64,000 bases of DNA, from NCBI GenBank assembly GCA_037783415.1, contig JAZGTN010000009.1, forward strand, positions 15,128,001 through 15,192,000. Reading direction: 5' to 3'. A program made the translations under genes and the position numbers. Positions within the stretch are counted from its first letter, which is position 1. Every line of letters begins with the position of its first letter. Source of the DNA: Leptasterias polaris. Taxonomy: Eukaryota > Echinodermata > Asteroidea > Forcipulatida > Asteriidae. Under the pieces are notes generated by a model, which had not been told where the DNA came from, ran no database searches, and saw nothing but the letters and a program-made list of their open reading frames with translations. Positions 10,301 through 19,595 of the stretch are shown piece after piece.

Positions 10301-11561
10301 CAAGTTTCGTTGATTACTCTTTCGCTTTTAAAACAAATCTAGGCCATTGGCGGTCTCAGTAGCTTAAATTGAACTTTCAGTTTACAAATATATTATCAGA
10401 TGGATAACATTAAAAATTCGAAATTAAACAAATCTTTCGACAGAAAAGGATGACTTGTTTACATAAGTTTGCATCCTTAATATTTTTGCCAAAAATAGTT
10501 AATGGCATTGAGTTTCGAACGGGCAAAGTCTTTTCTCAGTGGCTAAATGATTAAAACTCTGCTATGGATCGAAACCTAATGACACTAACTTTTTTTGTTT
10601 TCATTTAAACCATACGTCATTTTGTTTGGTAAGCAGTTTGTAAAAGCTAATTATTTTGACTCTTCTTAATCATTTCTTCAATTTAATTTCGGTGTTAATT
10701 TTCTTAAGGGAGACAGCATTATGTGTGAGTAAACACTTCAAAAGTAGATGTTTTAAAACAGTTTCAAACTCTTTTTTCGTATCTTCATCATCTGACTAGT
10801 TATTTGTTGAATGATTTCATAACGCAGGAAATGGAGCGATGTACACTTCAGTAAACCGTCAAAAGAGCCCCCAAGCATCAGCTGTTATGTACGCCGGAGT
10901 GAGAGGTGCCGCTGCAATCGAGCACCAACCCAAAAAGGTATATCTAAGAAATGAAAAATAATAATACTTGAGCCAGATGAAAACTCAAGAACACATTTGA
11001 AGTAAGGCTCACTTATTATTTCATTCACATTTTGTACTTGCATTGTAATAATTCTTCTTAACCCTGAGCCAACTTTTTCTGTATGTATTCATATATACAT
11101 ATCATGTTATGTCAATTGTGTTTGTTGATTTTGTCATACTTCTTTTCCTTTATATTATTTATATATATATATTTTTGTTTTATTAGCGGACCATAGATAC
11201 CTCTATTTTTTCAAATTCTCATATACTCGATTGTGAGGAAAGCACCATAGTAATTTTGCACGCTAATACCGTGATTATGTTCTCACCGAATTAGGTTGCT
11301 CGTCGTCCAGGCGAATTGGTCTACGCCGATTTGCAGCACACACGTCAACATCCTCCAAACGCACCACCAATACGAACCGAACCGCCTACGCAGTACGCCG
11401 AAATTCGCCGCATGACTGGTGCCCATCGCAGCGGAACTTCAACGCCATCTGGCCACGTCTTTTACAGCAACGATGAAGTGGAGCTATTGATGGTAGAACC
11501 GGAAGATGGGGCACCGCCCCCACCGCCTCGTGGCATTTTTATTCCACCCATTTTTTACTAA
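4309..11561 (+). CDS. Single-Ig transmembrane receptor with ITIM/ITSM cytoplasmic tail
   Basis: Proposed exons: 4309-4369, 4511-4801, 5940-5972, 6213-6245, 6412-6498, 6905-6964, 7083-7103, 7334-7492, 8179-8197, 8728-8828, 9755-9865, 10828-10937, 11295-11561. They total 1353 bp, giving 450 residues, and every junction keeps phase (1,1,1,1,1,1,1,1,2,1,1,0). Layout: signal peptide 1-20; Ig domain about 21-117; Thr-rich stalk to about 195; transmembrane about 219-243 followed by RLHKK; tail 249-450. Tail tyrosines: Y317, Y323, Y331, Y347 (VMYAGV, ITIM), Y372 (LVYADL, ITIM), Y396 (TQYAEI, ITSM-like), Y419 (YSND, Grb2-like YxN), then PPPPPR near the C terminus. Role by analogy with vertebrate ITIM receptors: plasma-membrane inhibitory or adaptor-recruiting receptor; ligand unknown. 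Weak points: acceptors at 4510, 5939, 6212 and 7082 and donors at 6965 and 8829 are non-ideal, and some stalk exons may be alternative. No stop or frameshift was found. Confidence 0.8.
4511..4801 (+). other. Ig-domain exon of the ITIM receptor
   Basis: This single exon has phase 1 on both sides, the classic arrangement for Ig domains. Visible landmarks are the B-strand Cys (VELEC), the C-strand Trp (LTLRW), the E strand (GNLTILKI) and the F strand (LSDKSVFQCEV), which fits DxGxYxC with Phe for Tyr. Two further Cys (IPPC and IARC) could form an extra disulphide. Potential N-glycosylation sites are NGS, NSS, NNT, NLT and NKT. Compared with the duplicate at 17.8 kb, the N-terminal A-strand segment is missing; an in-frame TAG at 4501 and a locally duplicated GAATTAGAGTGC suggest rearrangement at the exon's 5' edge. 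The acceptor at 4509-4510 has only a weak pyrimidine tract. Confidence 0.75.
5033..5230 (+). mobile_element. tRNA-derived SINE
   Basis: The head is tRNA-like, with an A-box-like TGGTCTAGTGGTAAG and a clear B box GGTTCGAATCC (5082-5092) inside a 5-bp T-stem. The acceptor stem pairs imperfectly and the anticodon arm is poor, so this is unlikely to be a working tRNA gene. A non-tRNA body follows. It sits in the intron after the receptor's Ig exon. Confidence 0.6.
5396..5690. repeat. Interspersed repeat (copy also at 62.6 kb)
   Basis: The blocks GAGAAAATAGTGAAAA, AAACATCGGATTTTATC and TTGTTTTACTCATTTC recur in the same order at 62577-62930, and part of the family recurs around 33.64-33.96 kb. 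No ORF is present. It is probably a non-autonomous element within the receptor intron. Confidence 0.5.
5940..7103 (+). other. Array of phase 1-1 stalk mini-exons
   Basis: Five small exons lie between the Ig and transmembrane exons: 5940-5972 and 6213-6245 (33 bp each, near-identical, encoding AATTTEIILA and AATPSTEIALA), 6412-6498 (87 bp, begins VEPSSTAATN), 6905-6964 (60 bp, begins STTTMETK after a split codon) and 7083-7103 (21 bp, ATTTRKK). All enter and leave in phase 1, so any can be skipped without changing frame. The Thr/Ser/Ala composition fits an O-glycosylated stalk. The first two are clearly a duplication that includes flanking intron. Confidence 0.6.
7334..7492 (+). other. Transmembrane exon of the ITIM receptor
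   Basis: The acceptor follows an exceptional T-rich tract (about 7270-7333, ending CTCTCTCAG). The exon encodes VEPFF...SDPIAQN and then a hydrophobic run of about 25 residues (GLVLVIVVSSCGLLVILISP onwards) with a basic stop-transfer RLHKK, before a GTAAGT donor in phase 1. The membrane segment has no acidic or basic residue, so there is no sign of pairing with a charged ITAM adaptor. Confidence 0.8.
8179..11561 (+). other. Cytoplasmic tail exons with ITIM/ITSM motifs
   Basis: Exons 8179-8197, 8728-8828, 9755-9865, 10828-10937 and 11295-11561 join in frame. Exon 9755-9865 carries DNYKAI and HYNG; 10828-10937 carries AMYTSV and VMYAGV; the last exon carries LVYADL, TQYAEI, FYSND and GAPPPPPRG, then a TAA. 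ITIM consensus is (S/I/V/L)xYxx(I/V/L) and ITSM is TxYxx(V/I). The final exon is more GC-rich than its surroundings, as expected for conserved coding sequence in AT-rich DNA. Confidence 0.8.
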
Positions 11562-11811
11562 TGGCGATAAAAAGCTGCAGTGCCCAGTCTTAACCTAAAA
11601 CAAACCCAGCATTTTCATGCGGTTCCTTATGTTATTTTAACTACTACATAATACAAATTATGTTGTAGTTAAAAAGTTGGTGAGTTAATTTCAGGGTAGT
11701 CTCCCGAATTCCAAAATCTAATCCTAGAAAGTAGACAAAATTGAAAAATAAGTTCTCAAAGAAAAAACCTAGACAGCAAAGTATAGACACACATGGTGTT
11801 ACCCTAAACCG

Positions 11812-11817
11812 AATAAA
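11812..11817 (+). promoter_or_regulatory. Candidate polyadenylation signal of the ITIM receptor
   Basis: AATAAA lies 251 bp after the stop codon, just before a SINE insertion; no closer canonical signal is obvious. Confidence 0.35.
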
Positions 11818-11835
11818 CGTTGATGCATCACCATG

Positions 11836-12178
11836 AAGGGATGTCATGACCGAGTGGTTAAGAGCATCGGATTCAAGTTCTGGTGGTTTAGTCATCGGGG
11901 TGTGGGTTCTAGTCCCGGTCGTGACGCTTGTGTCTTTGAGCAAGACAATTTGCTATAATTGCTTCTCTTCACCCAGGGGTATAAATGGGTACCTGCAAGG
12001 GTAGAGGTTGATATTGTGTTTGAAAAAAGCCTTCGGAGCGCCATCACGGCAGCCCGGGCTGTATACTCCTGGGAGCTGAGAAAGATTAAAAAGGAATGTT
12101 ATTGGCCCAATGACCAGGGCACTAATGTAAAGCGCATTGAGACGTTATTGTGAAATGCGCTATATAAGAACTCATTTA
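11836..12178 (+). mobile_element. tRNA-derived SINE, near full length
   Basis: The A box (TGACCGAGTGGTTAAGA) and B box (GGGTTCTAGTCCC) resemble a Leu/Ser-type tRNA head. A body of about 250 bp follows, ending in GCGCATTGAGACG...AATGCGCTATATAAG, the sort of 3' tail shared with partner LINEs. The 64-codon ORF inside is not considered a gene. Confidence 0.7.
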
Positions 12179-13384
12179 TGAAATGGCTCAAACCCATAAA
12201 CACATACACGATTGTTTTATATCGTAATGCATTTTATTCCGAAACTGGAATCAGCCCGAATTCCGGGGAGGGTTAATACAAATATCAACCAATATCAAAA
12301 CTAGTATCGAAAAGGATGGGTGTTAGCAAAGAATACAACACATGACTTAGTTGTAATCATACAATTAGGTTATTTATAAATGGTAGTGGAAACTAAAAGT
12401 TGGCAACGCAATTAATAGAAGCTTTGATCATCAAAATGTGCCATCTAAATGAAAATAGGATCACCCGTTAACTAAAAGGCTAATTTTTTAGTGCTGTAAA
12501 AAAAATGCTTTCATGGACTAAGCGATTAAGTATAAGGTTAAGGCTATGTTAATCCCATATCATCTTTTCATGTTCAGCTGACTGTAATGTAAGGGTGTAA
12601 GACTGTCTTGCTGAAATGTATATATTTTATCGAATTCAGATGTTTTGGCAAATCCAGCCAAGAAATATTAACTCCTGAGATAAATTGCAGAATTAGTGAG
12701 TACAAATTAAAGCATTGGTGTTGCTTTATAGAGCTAGTTTGGAAAGCTGTGTTTAAAAAAACGTAAAAAAAGAAAAAAGAAAATAAATCGAAACAAGGAA
12801 CTGCTGAATCACTCCAAAAGACTATGAAGCATTCGGCTGAAAATTGTTTATGTTAAATAAGTTCTGTTACCAAACTATATGTTTGATGTGAAATTCTATC
12901 GACATTTTATTTCTGAAGTGGAGTTCTTTGACATTTTGTATTTTTACTTGATCGATTTAATGTTCAACCAAAACATTTTGATAGGTCTGGATTTGTATTA
13001 AAATAAATATTTTGTAAGAGACCAGTTAGCATGACAAGTCACTAGTGATTGAACTTACTGGTGTTGCTACATCCTGGTTTGAACGGAAGTATCGTATTAT
13101 TATGTATACTAATGTATGTCATTTGAAGGCTCACTTGTTGTTTTGAAGGCATGTTAAATTTAATGGCTTGTTTATAAGAGACAAAATTGGCATGTATTGG
13201 AAAAAAGTTTAGCGTGTTTTTTGTTTTTTTTTGCCATTAGTGTTACCCTGAAGGTTAATTGAAGGGTCAATAACTGTTGCATTTTTGACTAAATCAGTTG
13301 AATTGCGTTCAGAAACTTCCATAATCCTAAGCATGGTAATATCATTCTCAATAAGTTACTAACTAAAAGAGGCTGTGTGGTCTC
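12179..13384. other. Intergenic, nothing recognised
   Basis: AT-rich sequence without coding exons, tandem structure or inverted ends that I could see. Confidence 0.4.
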
Positions 13385-13385
13385 G

Positions 13386-13886
13386 ACGTTTCGACCAGTA
13401 TACTCTGCTCGTCTTCAGGAGAACGCTGGATTTCTACTGATTATCAGACTGAGGGTTATAAGGATGGCTGCACATTTGGGTGTGATGTATATCAGCCTTT
13501 CTTGACCGTTGATGCATTGGATTTGACTGCTGGCTTGATGTGTGTGCACTGGAGTGTGCCAGTGTTGTGGTGAGCTGCTGCTGAAAATGTTGGCTTTAGA
13601 GGTGACAATGTGTCGTTGATGAAGATTCAACTGTCCTGTGTAAATGTTGGTGTGCAACTTGATTTCTATGGCTTCTCCGACTCTGCGTTGGTTCGAGAAC
13701 TGGACAGGTTCAATACGTTTGGCATGCTTCCAGTTGTTGATGTTTTGATTTTGATGCGTTGAGCGGGCAGTATCCAGGATAATGCCCTCACAATATCGGC
13801 ATTTATTTAAACTTCAAAATCAGCAGCATTCCAGCATTCTCCTGAAGACGAGCAGAGTATGTTTTTCGAAACGTTGAAACCTTACT
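13386..13886 (-). mobile_element. Inverted-repeat retroelement fragment with possible GIY-YIG-region coding
   Basis: Arms of about 45-50 bp are inverted: the left contains ACTCTGCTCGTCTTCAGGAG and the right contains the reverse complement followed by a cognate of CGAAACGT. The interior is open on the minus strand and includes ILDTARST, then about 30 residues later EAIEIKLHTN and LNLHQRHI. This order resembles the 'EA(I/H)I-x-K-x...LN-R' end of GIY-YIG endonuclease regions in Penelope-like and related elements. It is a fragment, not a gene. Confidence 0.45.
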
Positions 13887-13899
13887 GGCTCCCTTCTGA

Positions 13900-16800
13900 G
13901 CCAACACTCCTCCCGAAAAGAGTTATACCCATGGTTGCCAGCAAGTTTACAAGTTATAGTTTACTTGTTTTCCTAAAAAGCTTCAACCATCACATATCAT
14001 TATTGAGGTCAAAGAGTAAAAGGACAATAGGACAAGGGTGCCGTGTGTGAAAATCATTTTAAAAATGTAAATGTACCTTATTAACTGCGTATAAGGCCTT
14101 ACTCTTCGGTGTAATATTTTTTTTTTTTTAATTGCAATTACGTAAAATACTGATGCTGTATATTTATATGGACATGCATACACGTAAAACAAATTTTGGA
14201 TGGAAACAAAAAAGTTAGGTCCCAATGGCGCGAATTGGTGAAGACAGAAAAGAAAATGAGCAACAACTTTTAATTGTAGCAATTTAGACATAGAGACAAA
14301 GGGAATTCGACAGACGAAATTGACAGTATCATGTATGGTTACACATCTCGTCAGCAACATCATGAAGTGCCCAACTACAGGACCAATCGATAGGCCTATT
14401 ACATTTTCACGAAATGCCGAAACCTGTTGTCTCTTCACAAAAAGTAATACGCGACCGCAGCAGGCACAGTGCTAAAACATAGTTTTCGTCTGTTGCGTTT
14501 TAAGAAAGTGCCAACAACTTTGACGTACTAATTTCACGAACAGCCAAACAAATGTTTACACAACGCGCTACTCACAAACCAAGTTTTTACAGTTTTCATG
14601 AAATGACAATCTTCTTTAGTTAAACAAACAAATAATAAATCATTACTGCAACACGCCATGAACAAAAAGAGAACAGGTTCTTATGATTAAGGACATCCAG
14701 TTCCCTGAAACGTAACGTTTAATCGGCGAACGACCTACAAGCAAATGATTTCAAAAGTTCAATTTTGTTTGCGGGTTTTCTCCAACTTTAAGGCTTGGCT
14801 TCGCATTGGAATTTTTGGAACTTCCTGATGTTGCTGACTTTTATAATAACATCATACTTTTTCCCCAGACACTATTGAACCCTTCAAACATAAATGTTTA
14901 CTAAAAAAATTATGCTGCGTTTGTTAAAAGTTATGTTGTGTAGCCTAACATAAAAATAAAAAAATAATTGGAAATACAAGTTTGGCCTGAAAGGAACCAA
15001 TTAGTTGTGTATCTTTAAACTGCCAATAGGATTTGTATATGTAGTCTACTTACAAAAGTGGAGTAATGAGTTCGAGCTATTTTTAATTATACACATATAG
15101 TGTGCTTCTCTAACCCTACCGTGTACACCAGCGATAGGCCGATCGCAGTCACGATGGACTAAGCCCACCGAACCAGTAAGACACCGCCATGCCTCTGCAG
15201 TTCAACAATTGTTATCACACACCTCTTGCTAGTTCTGTATTCTGGTTGGCTGAAACACGGTCACGTGGGGTGAACTAATATAGGCTAGTGCATGAAATTT
15301 GCGCCAGCGTGAACTATACATCGCACGTGCGTAATTTGCGGGGAGTAGTTCCCGAAGCGGGCAATAGACTTAAAATTTTGGATTGGTTACAGCGCCCTCA
15401 AGAGGTTTGCCAGGCTCATCTTCACATGAAAAATGGCGGGGTCTGAATCTTTGGACTGAGGTGTGTTTTAAAACACATATGGACTGTCATGATTCGGTCA
15501 CTAGAGCACGTCTATCCAGTGACCAATGACCATATGTGTATATTACTGCCCAGTTTCGCATCCTCAGCTCCGATGCAAAAACAATTATTCGACAATGCAA
15601 TAGCTGCTGTACAGCAGCATCACGCACTAGCAAATAATATACACTAAGAACTACGAAACATAATTTTTTTATACAGACATAAATCACAGTGGTAATTAAA
15701 TTAACTGGCGACAGTTAAAGGATATCCCTTTAATTTATAATGGGGGGGGGGGGGGGTCGGGGGGAATTCACGAACAATGGCCATTCCTCTTCACTACCAG
15801 TCTGAGGACGGTTAACATATTTTCCGTCTCCAATATGAAGGAAACCAAATGTAGATCAGTATACATTGTTGTTAATGCATTTTTAGTATCTTCTATTTTT
15901 TTGACCGTGAGAATTTGTTTTGTCTCCCATATAAAGGAAATCAAAAGTAGACCGTTGTAAATTGGTTTTAATCTCCTTTTAGTATTATTTACTATATTTT
16001 TCGACCGTGAGAAACTAATTTTTCTGTATGTCATGTTTGAAGTAGGAAATAAAAGCAAACAAAGCAGAACTTTACCCTTTCCTTGATATTTTGTTTAGTA
16101 GAAACAATGGCTTATGTATGACGATCCGACGATCATTTCCTCAAGATTTGTACCACAACGTTATCGGCAGCAGCTCACTTACAAATGAGTGAACATTGGC
16201 TGCAAATCGAATGAACTTTGAAAATTCTGCCTGTGATAAAATACTAAAGTTCATTGTTTATGTTTTAGCTGTATGAGGGGGGTAACAACTTTATTTGGTG
16301 CTAAGGTATTCTCTTTGCAACGCAAATTTTACAAAATGAAGTAAACATTTGTTCAATGTTATGTAGCACTTGTATACAATAAATTGTTCACAGTCAACAG
16401 ATTGGTCACTTCATGTTTGGAGAAAATTGGGATGAAGTTGCTTTTTTCAAACTGCAAAAGACCTACCCACGAGCCGGAAGCGTATGGGTGCACCCCATCG
16501 AATAAGGAGAAAGCAGATCGTCGTCCTCCTTAATATTGTGTAGGCTCACAATTGTTTTCTACTAGACAGATTTGAGAACCTAATTAAAGGGATGCAGTGT
16601 AAACACTTTGCCCAATTGTGACTTGGGGGTTGTTGACTTCCAACTAAAGGTATTTTGGATGACATAGGCCCAAATGGTCTTATAGTTGCAAAGAGGTGTA
16701 GGGAAATTTTTCAAGATTGATTTCTGACGTTTGGAAAATTACACCGGTGCAGGTGTGTTTTTATTTGGAGGGCGAATAACTTGACGGGCCCAGGGATTCC

Positions 16801-17390
16801 CCATATCAAATTGTGCAGAAGATAATAGTTCAAAAGTCAATGGATATTTTCTCAGTCACATTAAAAACTGTGAGACTGAAGTATTTGTTGTGTATTTTTG
16901 GAAGTTTAGCATAATACACCGTATTCAGTATAGACCTTATCTGTTGACGTCATCCAGCCGCCAACTTAGAGGTAAACCGATGATAAAACAATGGAAACGC
17001 TCAGATTTGTACGCTTGGTGCACATGGTGACGTTGGCCAATGAACAAGTGGAAACACAAAATGGCAAATCTAGTGACACGTTGTTCATACTAATCAATAT
17101 ATTTACGTACCTATTTACGTAGTAGTAGGTAATGAAACTTGCTGGAAATATTGGCAATGTAATGAGTATTAATACTTGGCATAGAAACCGATTTAAAAAT
17201 TTTAGCAATTTTTGAAAGATTGGTCACTTGGGACCAGCGATGAAATTACCAGTTGATTATTTTATCGTCAGTTAAAGTGGAGTAGACGTACATGAACCTA
17301 GAGTGACGGAGGTCTTAGTATGCAGTCATTAGAGCAGCTTTTCATTATAATTCAAAGTGTTCTGTAATTGCTGATTTGTCAACATCTTTA
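13900..17390. other. Intergenic with minor repeats
   Basis: No gene recognised. Contains a 16-bp perfect palindrome (GCTGCTGTACAGCAGC near 15603), a run of about 17 G then TCGGGGGG near 15741 (possible G-quadruplex), and two diverged copies of a ~117-bp unit at about 15815-16020 (each ending TTT(T/C)GACCGTGAGAA). About 17.1-17.4 kb is upstream of the broken Ig duplicate. Confidence 0.4.
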
Positions 17391-17405
17391 CAATACATTC
17401 AAGCA

Positions 17406-17951
17406 ATGGACAAAGGATTTACCCGGATGTTCACAGTCTTTTTAATTACTGGGTACATTTTTCAAGGTGAGTCAAAGAAAGGAGAGTTTCAGGAATTGTT
17501 AGAGATGTCGCAGTAAGAAATAGCGCACGTGTATGTACGATCGAGTATAAATAACTCCGTGCGTTGGATTTAATTATTTCGGTCTCACACGCTACCCTGT
17601 GTGTTTATCAACATTACATTTAACAAAACCATCATACACAAAAAAAGTTTTGTTGTAAGAGCAATAATTTGAATTATAAAACAAAGTTTACAATTAATAT
17701 TCACCTGGTATGAATTGACGTTCTGGTTTTGTTAAATTAATTATTGTGTTCATTTGTATTTATTTGTGTCTTGAATAGATGTCGTCTCTTTTGGTAACAT
17801 CAGGATAGACATGCCCCCAATCGTGACAGTTTTTGAAGGTGAAGACGTAGATTTGGAGTGCAAGGCTCGGTATGCAGATGGAACATTGATATCACTATGT
17901 GAGCAAAATGGCTTAATATTATCATGGACATTTATACGCAGATTCGAATGA
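17406..17951 (+). pseudogene. Truncated duplicate of the ITIM receptor (signal and half Ig exon)
   Basis: Exon 17406-17466 is 61 bp, exactly the length of the first exon at 4309, and ends with the same FQ-G split codon and a GTGAGT donor (phase 1). Exon 2 starts at 17779 and encodes VTVFEGEDVDLECKARYADG and LILSW, clearly paralogous to DVELECGARYANG and LTLRW, with an A-strand segment the intact gene lacks. Right after the Trp, similarity moves to the +1 frame (LYADSNETKEHV against LGNSSDNYKEIA) and the annotated frame stops at 17949-17951. Nothing like the Ig second half, stalk, membrane segment or tail follows. I read it as a pseudogene, though a short secreted product cannot be excluded. 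Confidence 0.7.
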
Positions 17952-19590
17952 AACAAAGGAACATGTTATTTTTTGATTTAATGTCACAGCCTTGAAAACT
18001 GTTTTTTATTTTTCGTAAATAAAATTGTGCCGGATGCCGAAAACTGTTAATGGCTATCCTGCCGCACATATATAGGCCGTACCAATATACCAATAATATA
18101 CACATAAAACCTTATTCGGGGCACACCTCGCCCGAACCTTTTATTAGGGCACACACTGCGCCTAAAACCATTTGCACACAGGGGCAAATAATGTTTGCAC
18201 ACGGGGGAAAACCTAGACTTGGTTCCAAGTCTGTGCTCGTGGTTTTTAGTCTACCTGATAGCCAACACATAATTGCCTGAAATAGCGCCCTCTTGTGGAT
18301 TAACCACCGTCTTTGGCCTACGATCACAGACTTGGGAACATTGTTTTTCGGTTTGTACACACCCTATGGCGAATTAGTCCAAAAGTGGACGAAACACTCT
18401 GATTGGTCAGAATCTCAGAAGCCGTCAATAAAATGCACATTCAAACTTGACCGTTTATACCACGGGATATAGTACAGAAATACAACATTGAATCACATGT
18501 AACTAATCTGCCTCTGCTCAGTGATTCAACTTACAGTTTGGAAACAAAAAACCCAAAGTGATTCTAGTTTTTAAATTCAAAATAAATAAAAACGTTGGGA
18601 AAATCATTAGACGATTCCATTCAAATAAAGGGAACACAGTTTTTCGTCTAGTAGGGATCAGGTTATTTGTTATGTTTATTTTTCAATATTTTAAGAATAC
18701 ATCTAGTATTATTTTATGTATAAATTAGAAATAGCATACGTACAAAGCACTATACAAATTAAAAACAATGACTCAATCGATTTTACAGAAAATGCTGAAG
18801 TGATTATAACCTATTGGGAATAGACGCAACCAACAGGAGTTTTGTGGCCTCCTGATTGGCCATCTCTCTGGCATAGTGTTGTTATGTAAAATGTCAGTTG
18901 TGAATAAATGAATATCCCATATACACAAGGGGTCAAGTCTGAGATTGCGAGCTGAGACCGCGTGATAGCCATTCTGCGGGGGAAATTTTGTGTGGCTGAT
19001 GCAGAGAAATAACCGCGATCTCAGACTTGAAATCAAGTCTAGGGCAAACCAAATGGGTACCTCTGACCCGAACCATGTCAGTATTAACTGACGCACACGG
19101 GGGCAACAAATATGGGCACACGTGACCCGAACCTGCGGTCACGGCCCAATTAAATTTAAGAACAATAATAGTATTAATAATAATCACACCTGTAAATTAT
19201 AGAATGATTTTAACCAATCAAGTAAGCTGTGAGTTTCCACCTTGGCACATACGGTCGGAAATAGCCCCTGTGGTACATCAGAGCGCTATCACAACTTCTT
19301 GTAACAATGCATGTCACTAATTTATAAGTTTACTGATAACTTGATTAAGCAAAAGTTTTGCTGAAAAGTAAAACATTGAATTTAATTTTAACCAGACTCT
19401 GTATTTTCGGTGTCAATCCCGAGAAAAAACGCCACATGCGTCATTGCAAGAAGCCACACAAGCAATTTGTATAACGGGTGGGAAGTGGTGGGATTTGAAA
19501 ATTGTTTATAATTGCTGCAAATTATTTCCATGCGTTCACAGACAAGACTATGACGAAAGTGACTTATCCCCCAACTTTCCCGCTTGCTCA
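17952..19590. other. Repeat-rich spacer with inverted repeat
   Basis: Around 18929-19031 TCAAGTCTGAGATTGCG is followed by its near-perfect reverse complement, forming a ~100-bp hairpin. Blocks such as GGGGCACAC, CACACGGGGG and (C/A)CCCGAACC recur at 18118-18205 and 19070-19140, suggesting an old dispersed element. No gene found. Confidence 0.4.
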
Positions 19591-19595
19591 AGCGT

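Noticed and set aside
11959..12153. 64-codon ORF downstream of the receptor
   Set aside because: Lies wholly inside a SINE.
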